A DNA stretch of 64,000 bases from positions 186,001 to 250,000 of the forward strand of contig NZ_FPAT01000004.1 of the NCBI RefSeq assembly GCF_900116555.1, written 5' to 3'. The notes beneath the pieces were generated by a model. The model had not been told where the DNA came from, did no database searches, and saw only the letters and a program-made list of their open reading frames with translations. Made by a program: the position numbers and the translations under genes. Numbering within the stretch: the stretch's first letter is position 1; each line of letters begins with the position of its first letter. The DNA is from Actinopolyspora lacussalsi subsp. righensis (GTDB lineage: Bacteria; Actinomycetota; Actinomycetes; Mycobacteriales; Pseudonocardiaceae). Below are positions 51,792-60,887 of this stretch, piece after piece.

Positions 51792-53351
51792 TCAGTAACC
51801 GAGCAGCAGGAACGCCACCGGCGAAACGGTACAGACCAGACCGACAAGCACGGACAGCAGAATCGTCTGCAGGTCATCGGTACGCAGCACTTTCCGCGCC
51901 ACCAGCACGAGCGTGCCGGTGAAGGCCAGCGCCGCGGCCAGGGCGGGCAGCGGCAGTTCGCTCCACAACCAGCGGAACCCGATCCACACGAGGCCGCCGC
52001 CGACCAGCCCGGCCACCGTCTGCGCGATGAGGATCGCCCATTCTTTGAGAGCGGAACGTCCGCCGTACTCGGTCTCCCGATCGGCCTCGTAGTCCTCGGC
52101 CGGAATACCGGTGGGAGGCTGCTCCGCGGCGTACTCGTCCTCCTCCTCCTCGACGTAGTCGTCCGAATCGGCATAGGGGTCGTCCACCATGCCGGTGTAG
52201 AAGACGTCGGAGTCCCCGAACTCCGAGTCCACGCCCTCGTAGGGATCGAAGTAGGCGGTGCCGTGGGGATCGTCGGTCTCGTCCCGATCGACCTCGGTCG
52301 GCTCCGCCCCGACGGACTCCGCGGGGATCGGATACTCCAGCAACGCGGTTCCGTCACCGTCGGTCACTTCCGGGTCACTGGTGGAAGCGTTCCCCCGCAC
52401 AGGTGGGAACTGCTCGGTGGCGTCCTCCCGTGCGGGCGAGGTATCCGGAGCCGAGGGCTTCGGAGCCGGGGGCTCCGGAGCCGCCGCGTCCGGCACGGCA
52501 CTGTCCTGCACGGGGTTGTCCGGCACGGAGCTGTCCGGCACGGCACCGGCCGGGGGCGGCCCGTCCTGCGCCGGGGCCGACCAGGTGTCGGGCTCGGAGG
52601 CACGGGACGTGCCGTCCTGCCACCGCGGCGTGTCGTCGGAGGGAGCGGACGGCCCTCTCTGACTCATTCCGCTCGTGCCGGGCGTCCGCACCGGCAGCGG
52701 GGGCTGCTGGGCGGTCGTCTCCGTGTCATCGGCGGGGGGCGCGGAGTTCGTAGTGGCCGCTGTGGGTGGTGTGGCCGCTGTGGGGGGTGTCGCGGCGGCG
52801 GAGGATGTCGCTTCCGATTCGGCGGCGGGAGTGGACCACTTGCCGGATTCCTCCCCCGGATCCGGTTGCGCGGCCGGTTCGGCGGATCGCGCCCCCGGTC
52901 GCGTGGGACGACGGGGTCCGGCCCCCGAGACGCGCCTGCGCGACGGGGTCGACGAATCGTCGGTCGACGGGCGCGTCGGCTGGTCGACGGTGGGGCCCGG
53001 TTGTGGGGCCGGGGGAGGTTCCGGGGAGGATTCCGGGGACGCCCCTACTGCCGGTGGAGGTGCGGTCTGGGGTGGTTGCGCCGCGGTGCCGAACGAAGCC
53101 GGGGTCTCCGCACCGGAAGCCGTCCCGTGCTCGGACGGCGAGGCGTCCTCGGCCTCGGGTCCGTCGACGGGGAGCATCCTCCCGCTGTCCGAATTCACCC
53201 GTTCGATGATCGCCTGCGGAGCCGTTTCGGACGGGTCCTCGGCACGCCTGCGCCTGCGGCGGGAGCCGCGTTGCCCACCGCCGCCGTGTTCGGCCAGCAG
53301 TTCCGCGACGGTGCGCTGGCTAGGGTCACCGGACCCACTGTCCCGACTCAT
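51792..53351 (-). CDS. large disordered membrane protein
   Basis: 519 residues from ATG 53351 (GGTGGAG upstream). The first ~370 residues are Pro/Ser/Ala/Glu-rich and disordered, starting QRTVAELLAEHGGG and with a RRRRRRA basic patch. The C-terminus holds three helices (WAILIAQTVAGLVGGGLVWI, LAAALAFTGTLVLVA, ILLSVLVGLVCTVSPVAFLL). Position equals Rv0497 of M. tuberculosis, between ppx and the isomerase. Confidence 0.85.
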   Translation of the reverse strand: MSRDSGSGDPSQRTVAELLAEHGGGGQRGSRRRRRRAEDPSETAPQAIIERVNSDSGRMLPVDGPEAEDASPSEHGTASGAETPASFGTAAQPPQTAPPPAVGASPESSPEPPPAPQPGPTVDQPTRPSTDDSSTPSRRRVSGAGPRRPTRPGARSAEPAAQPDPGEESGKWSTPAAESEATSSAAATPPTAATPPTAATTNSAPPADDTETTAQQPPLPVRTPGTSGMSQRGPSAPSDDTPRWQDGTSRASEPDTWSAPAQDGPPPAGAVPDSSVPDNPVQDSAVPDAAAPEPPAPKPSAPDTSPAREDATEQFPPVRGNASTSDPEVTDGDGTALLEYPIPAESVGAEPTEVDRDETDDPHGTAYFDPYEGVDSEFGDSDVFYTGMVDDPYADSDDYVEEEEDEYAAEQPPTGIPAEDYEADRETEYGGRSALKEWAILIAQTVAGLVGGGLVWIGFRWLWSELPLPALAAALAFTGTLVLVARKVLRTDDLQTILLSVLVGLVCTVSPVAFLLLGY

Positions 53352-53411
53352 CGACTCCACCGTGCCCCGTGCTAGATCTCGCGTCCAGTTCACTCCGCGA
53401 TCGCGCGGCCG

Positions 53412-54401
53412 TTACCCAGTATCGCCCGTACCGGTCGGCGAGAGTGTGCCCAGGCCGTCATCCGGACTCTCGGCGCCGTTGACGTGGTCGAGACGGCGCA
53501 GGATCACACCTTCGCGCAGCGCCCACGGACAGATGTCCAGTTCGCGCAGCGACATGGCGTTCATGGTCGCCTCGGCCACGAGTCCGCCGCTGACCAACTG
53601 GTGGGCTCTGGCTCCGCTCACCCCGTCGAGCGAAGCGAGGTCCCGTGCCGAGATCCTGGTGATGAACGCCAGGAGCTGCCGCAGCGCCGTGTCGGTGAGG
53701 GTGCGACGCACCCTGGGCCCCGCGGAGGGCGGCGCGGCACCGGCCAATCGGGCAAGCGATCGGAAGGTCTTGGACGTCGCGGCCACCTTGTCGGGCGCGC
53801 CGAACGCGGCGAACCGTTCAACGGTGTCCGAAAGCTGCTCGGACAGCCGATTCCGAAGATGCTTCACTTCCTCGCGCTCCGGCGGGTCCCCGAGCGGGGC
53901 GGTACGTGCCACGTGCCCCGCTCCGAGCGGAAGCGAAACCGCGATGTCGGGCTGCTCGTCGATGCCCAGCGCCATCTCCAGCGAGCCGCCTCCGATGTCG
54001 AGCAGCAGCAGGTTGCCCGCGGACCAGCCGTACCAGCGTCGTGCGGCGAGGAAGGTCAGCCGGGCCTCCTGCTCCCCGGAGAGCACTTCGAGCGAGACCC
54101 CGGTCCGCTCACGCACCGTTTCGAGCACGGTGGTGGAGTTGTCCGCCCGCCGGATGGCGGAGGTGGCGAAGGCCATGAGCTCGGCACAACCGAGTCCACG
54201 GGCCGAGTCCCTGGCGGCCTGGACGGTGTTGACCAGCTCCTCGATGTCGGAATCGGTCAGCGCTCCGCCCGCCCCGATCCGCTCGGACAGGCGCAGCACC
54301 GACTTCTCAGAGGTCATCGGGGTGGGATGCGCGCCTCGGTGCGCATCCACCACCAGTAAGTGAACCGTATTGGAACCCACGTCGAGCACCCCTAGGCGCA
54401 T
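53412..54401 (-). CDS. ppx: Ppx/GppA phosphatase
   Basis: 329 residues from ATG 54401. Actin-like ATPase fold: RLGVLDVGSNTVHLLVVDAH, then FATSAIRRADN, LLLDIGGGSLEMALG and LEVLSGEQEARLTFL. It is an exopolyphosphatase or pppGpp phosphatase. Close to senX3-regX3, as Rv0496 is, it fits phosphate homeostasis. Confidence 0.93.
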   Translation of the reverse strand: MRLGVLDVGSNTVHLLVVDAHRGAHPTPMTSEKSVLRLSERIGAGGALTDSDIEELVNTVQAARDSARGLGCAELMAFATSAIRRADNSTTVLETVRERTGVSLEVLSGEQEARLTFLAARRWYGWSAGNLLLLDIGGGSLEMALGIDEQPDIAVSLPLGAGHVARTAPLGDPPEREEVKHLRNRLSEQLSDTVERFAAFGAPDKVAATSKTFRSLARLAGAAPPSAGPRVRRTLTDTALRQLLAFITRISARDLASLDGVSGARAHQLVSGGLVAEATMNAMSLRELDICPWALREGVILRRLDHVNGAESPDDGLGTLSPTGTGDTG

Positions 54402-54518
54402 GGCGGCCAACCTACCGTGCGCGAGGGGATCACGGATGCGTGGTGTGTCGAACTCACCCGGATTTTCCGACACGAACCGGCCACTGGCGCGGCCGGCTCA
54501 CCGTTCGGGCGGCGTCGA

Positions 54519-54550
54519 TTTCTCGCGAAATCGCCGCGCCGCCAGCGCCG
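54519..54550. terminator. TTTCTCGCGAAA hairpin, copy 4
   Basis: A GGCGGCGTCGATTTC arm and a GAAATCGCCGCGCC arm close on TCGC. It is nearly identical to the copy at 18637. It is followed by long-hairpin repeat C. Confidence 0.6.
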
Positions 54551-54573
54551 ACGAATAGCCGCGCTCCGACCAC

Positions 54574-54699
54574 CCTCGCAACCCGCACCGCCGCGGGTTC
54601 TCGGGTGCGGCTCTCGCGAGGACGGCCCCGACGTTGGGTAGGTCGCTACCCGATGTCGGGGCACCCGCAGCGAGAGCCGTGCCGGAGGTTCCGCCAAGC
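54574..54699 (+). repeat. long-hairpin interspersed repeat, copy C
   Basis: Same orientation and blocks as copy A (CACCGCCGCGGGTTCTCG, GGCTCTCGCGAGGACG, GGGTAGGTCGCTACCCGATG, GTTCCGCCAAGCGACC). The tip stem reads GGGTAG-GTCG-CTACCC, the most extended of all copies. Confidence 0.85.
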
Positions 54700-54774
54700 G
54701 ACCAGCCGCGAAAACCGAGCCACGGAGTCCGCACCATCAGTCGTGCCACGTGAGCAGCGCGGGTGTCCCCGGTG

Positions 54775-54863
54775 CGTGAGTCGGATGCATTGCAAGGCCG
54801 GGCCGCTCGCCGCGTAGGTCGCTACTCAAGAGCCGGCCCAACGCCGCAAGGCGCCGACTCACG
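54775..54863. repeat. inverted-repeat element E with GTAGGTCGCTAC tip
   Basis: CGTGAGTCGG and CCGACTCACG form 10-bp outer arms. Between them, imperfect GC-rich arms (GGCCGGGCC, GGGCCGGC-like) lead to the tip GTAGGTCGCTAC at 54814-54825. It shares the tip but not the flanks of copies A-D. Confidence 0.6.
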
Positions 54864-54910
54864 TGCCGGCTAACCGACCCACTCGGCAAATCGCTCAGCC
54901 TGAACAGAAG

Positions 54911-55597
54911 TCAGGTTTCGAACTTGTAGCCGAGTCCACGTACGGTCAGTAAGTGCTTGGGATCGGTGGGATCGGGCTCGAGCTTGGCTCGCAGCCGCTT
55001 GATGTGCACGTCGAGGGTCTTGGTGTCGCCGACGTAATCGGCTCCCCACACCCGGTCGATCAACTGGGCACGGGTCAGCACCCGCCCGATGTTGCGCAGC
55101 AGGTACTCCAGCAGGTCGAACTCCTTGAGCGGCAGCCCGACTTCCTCACCGGAAACGGTGACCACGTGGCGTTCCACATCCATCCGGACCGGTCCCGCCT
55201 CCAGCACCTGTCCCGGCTGGGCCGGTTCCTCCGCCTCACCGCCGCGCCGCAGCACCGCACGTACCCGGGCGATGAGCTCACGCGCCGAGTACGGCTTGGT
55301 CACGTAGTCGTCGGCGCCCAGCTCCAGCCCGACCACCTTGTCGATCTCGGCGTCCCTGGCCGTGACCATGATGACCGGGACAGCGGAGCGCTGCCGGATC
55401 TCCTTGCACACGTCCGTACCGCTCATGCCGGGAAGCATCAGGTCGAGCAACACGATGTCGGCACCGTTGCGCTCGAAATCCTCCAGAGCCTGCTGGCCCG
55501 TGGTGGCCACGGATGCGGTGAATCCCTCCTTGCGCAGCATGAAAGCCATCGGGTCTGCGAAGGACTCCTCGTCCTCCACGATCAGCACCCTGGTCAC
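54911..55597 (-). CDS. regX3: response regulator RegX3
   Basis: 228 residues from GTG 55597, overlapping the senX3 stop. Receiver domain (VLIVEDEESFADPMAFMLRK, phosphoacceptor Asp in IVLLDLMLPGMSG, lysine in DDYVTKPYSARELIAR) and an OmpR-type winged-helix domain (LKEFDLLEYLLRNIGRVLT, VDVHIKRLRAKL-like). It regulates phosphate-starvation genes in mycobacteria and, as PhoP, in Streptomyces. Placement and sequence match Rv0491. Confidence 0.94.
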   Translation of the reverse strand: MTRVLIVEDEESFADPMAFMLRKEGFTASVATTGQQALEDFERNGADIVLLDLMLPGMSGTDVCKEIRQRSAVPVIMVTARDAEIDKVVGLELGADDYVTKPYSARELIARVRAVLRRGGEAEEPAQPGQVLEAGPVRMDVERHVVTVSGEEVGLPLKEFDLLEYLLRNIGRVLTRAQLIDRVWGADYVGDTKTLDVHIKRLRAKLEPDPTDPKHLLTVRGLGYKFET

Positions 55598-56838
55598 CGG
55601 ACTCCTCCCGTTTCGACGGTTCGCGTCCCTTGCACCCCGCGCTGCGCGCGGTCGTCGGTATCGCCCTCGGGACGGTCGTCCCCGGCTGACGCGTCTTCGG
55701 TGGTGCGGGCGGCCCCGTCCTCCGGGGATCCGGGTACCCGCAGTGTGAAGGTGGAACCGGTACCCGGCTTGCTCCACACCTTGACCTCGCCGCCGTGGTT
55801 GGCGGCGACGTGTTTGACTATGGCCAGTCCCAGGCCGGTACCCCCGGTCGCCCTGGATCGCGCCCTGTCGACCCGGTAGAACCGTTCGAACACCCGCTCC
55901 TGGTCAGCGGGGTCGATGCCGATGCCGCGATCGGTGACCGCGATCTCCACCCAGCCGTCCCGGAGCCGCCTGCTCACCGAAACGGGGCTCGCGTCGGGCG
56001 AGTAGGAGATCGCGTTGTTGATCAGGTTGCTCAGGGCGGTGACCAGCAGCGTGCGGTCCCCCTCCAACCGCAGCCCGCTGGAGTCGTCCAGCGTGATCTC
56101 GATACCGGCCGATTCCGCGGGCATGCGGCAGCGGCCGAGGGCCTCCTCGACCACGTCGTCGACGTCGACGGTGGAGAGTTCGGGCAACGGCTCGGCCCCC
56201 TGCAATCTGGACAGGGCGATCAGTTCGGACACCAGGGTCCCGAGCCTGGTCGACTCGTGCAGGATCTTGTTGGAGAACCGCCTGACCTCTTCGGCGTCGT
56301 CGGCTGCGTCCAGCACGGCCTCGGCCAGCAGTGCCAGCGCGCCGACGGGTGTCTTGAGTTCGTGACTGACATTGGCGACGAAGTCACGGCGGGTCTCCTC
56401 CAGGCGGACCGCCTCGGACTCGTCGGCGGCGTCCACGACGGTGAAGCCGTCCCCCAGCGGACGAACGTCCCCGAGCACCGCGGCGGGAGAGCGCCCGTGC
56501 GGCTCGTCCCGGTTGAGCGGGGACAGGTCCACCGGCACCGGCCTGCCGGTCTTCAGTGCCTGTTCGGAAGCCTTGCGGGCACGCGCGTCGGGGCGGTTGT
56601 CCCGGACGAAACCGAGCTCGTCCGCACGTGGGTTGTGCACCACGACGTCGCCGAAGCTGTTGAGCACGACGATGCCGTTGTCACTGGTGTGCACCAAGCG
56701 CTGGAGTAGTTCCGCGACTGTTGGCCCCGTCGGCCGGTTGCGCCGGGGACGCCCGTTGGCCGCGGCGAGTCGGTACCCCGCCACCAAGCCCAGCGCCAGC
56801 ACGCCGATCAACAGGGCGCTATAGCCCAATGCGGTCAC
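55594..56838 (-). CDS. senX3: sensor histidine kinase SenX3
   Basis: 414 residues from a proposed GTG 56838; an ATG at 56889 extends it by 17 residues and no ribosome site favours either. One or two N-terminal helices (SALLIGVLALGLVAGYRLAA), a PAS-like segment (VVLNSFGDVVVHNPRADELG), H-box FVANVSHELKTPVGALALLA, N-box SNLINNAISYSPDA, and G-boxes DRGIGIDPADQERVFERFY and GTGLGLAIVKH. Partner of RegX3. Confidence 0.94.
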   Translation of the reverse strand: MTALGYSALLIGVLALGLVAGYRLAAANGRPRRNRPTGPTVAELLQRLVHTSDNGIVVLNSFGDVVVHNPRADELGFVRDNRPDARARKASEQALKTGRPVPVDLSPLNRDEPHGRSPAAVLGDVRPLGDGFTVVDAADESEAVRLEETRRDFVANVSHELKTPVGALALLAEAVLDAADDAEEVRRFSNKILHESTRLGTLVSELIALSRLQGAEPLPELSTVDVDDVVEEALGRCRMPAESAGIEITLDDSSGLRLEGDRTLLVTALSNLINNAISYSPDASPVSVSRRLRDGWVEIAVTDRGIGIDPADQERVFERFYRVDRARSRATGGTGLGLAIVKHVAANHGGEVKVWSKPGTGSTFTLRVPGSPEDGAARTTEDASAGDDRPEGDTDDRAQRGVQGTRTVETGGVR

Positions 56839-56905
56839 AACCGCATCGTAAGCAAGCGGGGGCAGGGGTGGGCCATAGTATGCGGCCATTCAGTGACGCC
56901 CGTGA

Positions 56906-56948
56906 CACTCGAAAGTGAAGTTTTTCATCCTCATGTCACTTTCGAGTG
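56906..56948. promoter_or_regulatory. 13-bp inverted repeat upstream of senX3
   Basis: CACTCGAAAGTGA and TCACTTTCGAGTG are a perfect 13-bp inverted repeat separated by 17 nt, about 70 bp upstream of the senX3 start. It may be an operator or a terminator for the upstream gpm gene, whose stop is at 57235. Confidence 0.55.
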
Positions 56949-57234
56949 GCCCGCTGTTCAACGCGAGGACAGCGCACGTCTCGGTCAGTCACACGCGGCT
57001 ATGCCCGTTTCGCCTCCCCTTCGAAAGCATGACACCGAAAGTGCGAAGAACCGGCTCGCCGCCACGGTCGGCGAACCGGGCAGCGATCCCGCTCACTCGG
57101 CGTATCACCGCCCGGACCGACCGTGGCGGGCCACCCCGGATGACGGACGTCGGAACGACCGCCCCGTGCGAGCCACGACACAGCGGGCTCGGGACCCCTG
57201 GAGTTCAGCGGCCCCGGATTCAGCCCCGGAGGGC

Positions 57235-57984
57235 TCAGCGCCCCTGGCTCGCCACCGAGGCCGCCGCCTGCTCGGCCGCCGTCGGATCCAGATAGGTTCC
57301 GCCCGGGTTCTCCGGGTTCAGGTTCTCGTCCAGGTCGTAACGCAGCGGGATGCCGGTGGGGATGTTGAGCGCGGCGATGTCCTGGTCGGAGACCCCGTCC
57401 AGGTGCTTGACCATGGCGCGCAGCGAATTGCCGTGCGCGGCGACCAGCACGGTCCGCCCGGCACGCAGGTCGGGGACGATCGAGGACTCCCAGTAGGGCA
57501 GCAGCCGCGCCACCACGTCCTTGAGGCACTCGGTGCGCGGCATCTCGTCCCCGAGGTCGGCGTAGCGCGGGTCCCCCTCCTGGCTGTAGGGGTCCGCCGG
57601 GTCGATCTCGGGAGGAGGCGTGTCGTACGAACGGCGCCAGAGCATGAACTGCTCCTCGCCGTAGGTCTCCATGGTCTGTTTCTTGTTCTTGCCCTGCAGA
57701 GCTCCGTAGTGACGCTCGTTGAGCCGCCAGTGCCTGCGCACCGGGATCCAGTGGCGTTCGGCGACGTCGAGCGCGATGTTGGCGGTGCTGATGGCTCGGC
57801 GCAGCAGCGAGGTGTGCAGCACGTCCGGCAGCAGGCCGGATTCGCCGAGCAGCTCACCCCCACGTCGTGCCTCGGTCTCACCGTCCTCCGACAGCGGAAC
57901 GTCCACCCAACCGGTGAACAGGTTCCGCGCGTTCCAAGTGCTCTCACCGTGGCGCAGCAGTACAAGAGTCCCGACAGCAGTCAT
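57235..57984 (-). CDS. gpmA: phosphoglycerate mutase (2,3-bisphosphoglycerate dependent)
   Basis: 249 residues. [20 protein letters not shown] carries the phosphohistidine, [20 protein letters not shown] is diagnostic, and [19 protein letters not shown] carries the second His. It interconverts 3- and 2-phosphoglycerate. Position matches gpm1 (Rv0489), upstream of senX3. Confidence 0.97.
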   Translation of the reverse strand: MTAVGTLVLLRHGESTWNARNLFTGWVDVPLSEDGETEARRGGELLGESGLLPDVLHTSLLRRAISTANIALDVAERHWIPVRRHWRLNERHYGALQGKNKKQTMETYGEEQFMLWRRSYDTPPPEIDPADPYSQEGDPRYADLGDEMPRTECLKDVVARLLPYWESSIVPDLRAGRTVLVAAHGNSLRAMVKHLDGVSDQDIAALNIPTGIPLRYDLDENLNPENPGGTYLDPTAAEQAAASVASQGR

Positions 57985-58657
57985 GTCGCCAGGCTATCCG
58001 TTGCGCGCGGCCGCGATGACTCGTGCTCGTCGGATCCACTCCTCGGAAACGACCCCGCGAGGGACCGAGACGGGCACATCGAACGGCACCACCGGTCGAC
58101 AACACGGTCGGAAAAGCCCCACGGGGCAGTTCGCGAGACGAACGGAAAATTTCGATCCACTTTCGGAGACTTCCCCGAAAACGCACTGTCCGACCTCCTG
58201 ACGAGGAACGAAAGGACCACCGAAACCGGACAGTTATTTCTCTGCCACCTTTTTGTTCCCTCGAAAGTGTCACTCATCACATCTTAGTGTGAACTAGCGA
58301 CAAAGGGGCTTCACAGCGTTACTTTTCAATTCAAACTTCACTCGAATAGAGCAGGTTAATGGCCTTGTGGTCATCAGCCCGACTCTGCGAAGTTTGGCAA
58401 CGCTCTGGCGTGATCGGCTCCCACGCACTCCCCGATCCCGCCGGAGTAGGAGTACGGCCCGCTTTCCCCCGTCGGGTCGTGCCTGCCGGGCCAGGGTCTC
58501 CCCGCCTACTGCGCCCGGCACAGCGAAACCCCCGCGTGGGGACGGCTCGAGCTCGTGACTCCCCCTCTCTCCCGAGCCGTCCCCGCGCCGGGTTCGGATC
58601 CGGTTCGGGGAGCAACCGCCGGAACGGCTCGATCACCTCGTTCGGGGAACGAACTTC
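57985..58657. other. AT-rich intergenic region
   Basis: A 673-bp gap without a convincing gene. The segment about 58230-58380 is clearly AT-rich for this genome (for example GTTACTTTTCAATTCAAACT), contains TCGAAAGTGTCACT resembling the senX3 inverted repeat, and may hold promoters for gpm. Confidence 0.4.
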
Positions 58658-59185
58658 CTATCCCTCGGACATCGGGGGAAGCGCTCCCTCCCGCTCCACC
58701 AGCGAGCTGAAGGCACGCAGGTTCGCCAAGGACTCACCACGGGATTCGCGCCAGCCCCACTCCCGCCTGATCGCGGTCGCGAAACCGATCTCCAGCAGGG
58801 CGTTGAAGTCGCCGTCGGCCGCGTCGAGAACCTGACCGAGTATCCGATCCAGTTCCTCGCTCGTGACCGCGTGCGGCGCGGTCCTGCCGACCAGGTAGAG
58901 ATCACCGGCGCTGTCCACCGTGTAGTGCACCCCGTAGAGCCGCGCGTTGCGCCGCAGCACGTAGCGGTAGAACTCCTCGTGGGCCTCGTCCGGCTGTCTG
59001 CAGACGAATGCCTCGACGAGCAGGGCGTGCTCGGTGACGATCAGCCAGCAGTTCGTGCGCAGCTTCTTGTTGCCCGGCAGGGCGACGAAGAAACGACCGG
59101 TCTCGGGGTGTTCGTACTCGAGTTCGCCACTGTCGAGCGTGGCTTTGATAACCCGATCCAGCGAGTCCCGTGTCGTAGCGCTCAT
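58658..59185 (-). CDS. YbjN-domain protein
   Basis: 175 residues; AGGAGGACG precedes ATG 59185. A YbjN-like fold related to type III secretion chaperones: SLDRVIKATLDSGELEYEHP, LRTNCWLIVTEHALLVEAFV, VDSAGDLYLVGRTAPHAVTS, LDRILGQVLDAADGDFNALL. It corresponds to Rv0487 beside mshA. Function unknown. Confidence 0.85.
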   Translation of the reverse strand: MSATTRDSLDRVIKATLDSGELEYEHPETGRFFVALPGNKKLRTNCWLIVTEHALLVEAFVCRQPDEAHEEFYRYVLRRNARLYGVHYTVDSAGDLYLVGRTAPHAVTSEELDRILGQVLDAADGDFNALLEIGFATAIRREWGWRESRGESLANLRAFSSLVEREGALPPMSEG

Positions 59186-59265
59186 CGTCCTCCTCGTCGA
59201 GTCCTGACCAACCGGTCGCCCGGCACCGTGCGCTGTCGTTCCGAACGGTACTCCGGCGGTTCCCC

Positions 59266-60564
59266 TCACGCCGACAACCCGGTCAACGGCACGGGTGCTT
59301 CGCGGAAGTCCCGCCGGGCACGCGCGTAGGTGTCCAGCAACGACTCAGTGGTCCGCTGCCAGGAGAAACCCGCCGCGTTGGTGGGGGCCGCCTCGCCCAA
59401 CCGGGCCAGCAGCTCGGGGGCACGGAGCAACGAAGCCAACACGTCGGCCCAGTCCACCGGATCGTGACCTGCCACCAACCTCCCCGAGACACCGTCCGCC
59501 ACCGCGTAGGGCAACCCTCCCACCGCCGCGGCGATCACCGGTGTGCCGCAGGCCTGCGCTTCGAGAGCCACCAGCCCGAACGACTCGTTGTAGCTGGGCA
59601 CCGCCACCAGGTCCGCCGCACGGTAGACGGCGGTCAGCTCCCCGCCCCGCTGCGGGGGCAGGAAACGCACCACGTCGGTGATCTCCAGCGACTCGGCCAG
59701 CCGGTGCATGGCCTCGGGCCGTTCCATCCCGTTTCCCGACGGGCCCCCCACCAGCAGCACGCGCAACCGGGGGCGGAGCTCCGGGTGACGGGCCAGTAGT
59801 TCGGCGACCGAGCGCAACAGCACGTCCGGACCCTTCAACGGCTGGACCCTGCCGACGAAGGCGAGCACGCGGGCGTCGGGCTCGATCCCCAACGATTCCC
59901 GTGCCGCACCGACGTCCCCCGGAGTGAAGCGTTCCAGGTCCACTCCCGGCGGCACCACCGTCACTTCCTCGGGAGCGGCGTCGTAGCGGGAAACCAGTTC
60001 CCGCGCCTCCGCACCGGTGTTGGCCACCAGCCGGTCGGCGTCCGCGACGACCTGTTCCTCGCCCACCACCCGCACCCTGGGCTCGGGCTTGTCGTCCTCG
60101 GCCAGCGAGGCGTTCTTCACCTTGGCCAGGGTGTGCGCGGTGTGAACCAGCGGGACGCCCCAGCGTTCCCGCGCCAACCAGCCGACCTGTCCGGACAACC
60201 AGTAGTGCGAGTGCACGATGTCGTAGTGGCCCGGTTCGTGTCGCGCCTCCACGCGCAGCGCACCCGCTCCGAACGCGCAGAGCTGCGCGGGCAGATCGTT
60301 CTTGTCCAGTCCCTCGAACGGCCCCGCCACGATGTTGCGCACGGTGACGCCGGGAGCCAGTTCCGCGACCGGTGGAACATCCGAGGAGGTAGCACGCGTG
60401 AAGATCTCCACCTCGGTGCCCAATCGGGCCATTCTGGTCGCCGTCTGGGCGATATAGACGTTCATACCACCGGCATCACCCGTTCCGGGCTGCTCCAGTG
60501 GTGACGTATGCAACGAGAACACGGCGACACGCCGAGGGCGAGTCTGAAGTCTGCTGGAAGTCAT
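59266..60564 (-). CDS. mshA: D-inositol-3-phosphate glycosyltransferase
   Basis: 432 residues, family GT4. It begins mycothiol synthesis by adding N-acetylglucosamine to inositol 3-phosphate. Visible: [20 protein letters not shown] (acceptor loop), [26 protein letters not shown]-like region [34 protein letters not shown], and [20 protein letters not shown] (EX7E). The genome thus makes mycothiol, as actinobacteria do. Confidence 0.97.
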   Translation of the reverse strand: MTSSRLQTRPRRVAVFSLHTSPLEQPGTGDAGGMNVYIAQTATRMARLGTEVEIFTRATSSDVPPVAELAPGVTVRNIVAGPFEGLDKNDLPAQLCAFGAGALRVEARHEPGHYDIVHSHYWLSGQVGWLARERWGVPLVHTAHTLAKVKNASLAEDDKPEPRVRVVGEEQVVADADRLVANTGAEARELVSRYDAAPEEVTVVPPGVDLERFTPGDVGAARESLGIEPDARVLAFVGRVQPLKGPDVLLRSVAELLARHPELRPRLRVLLVGGPSGNGMERPEAMHRLAESLEITDVVRFLPPQRGGELTAVYRAADLVAVPSYNESFGLVALEAQACGTPVIAAAVGGLPYAVADGVSGRLVAGHDPVDWADVLASLLRAPELLARLGEAAPTNAAGFSWQRTTESLLDTYARARRDFREAPVPLTGLSA

Positions 60565-60724
60565 CTAACGCTCATCGCAAGCTCGTCGTGCACACCCGAG
60601 ACCTTCGGGCCCGTGCGGTCACGACGCACAATCCGCCGGAAACATTCCGGCACCCGGGCGGGAGCTCGCCGCCCCACTCCGGACCGATCGGGCACCGCGA
60701 GCCGAACATCAGGACGCTGACCGG

Positions 60725-60743
60725 CGAAAATCGCTGATTTTCG
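60725..60743. terminator. CGAAAATC hairpin
   Basis: CGAAAATC and GATTTTCG, an 8-bp stem with a 3-nt loop, about 145 bp beyond the L,D-transpeptidase stop. Its arm resembles the hemD terminator. Confidence 0.45.
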
Positions 60744-60841
60744 GCGTGGCGGCACGGCAGGGCCGAACAACGCGACTGTGCTTCAGAACACACCGGAAGT
60801 CGGGGGCACCGGTCGGACCGCCCCGGTTGAGCAGCCCCGGC

Positions 60842-60880
60842 CCGCTCGCGTGGCGGGTACGGCACCCGCCACGCGAGCGG
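60842..60880. terminator. 17-bp perfect terminator hairpin
   Basis: CCGCTCGCGTGGCGGGT pairs with ACCCGCCACGCGAGCGG across a 5-nt loop, 8 bp after the L,D-transpeptidase stop. Confidence 0.85.
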
Positions 60881-60887
60881 AGTCGGC

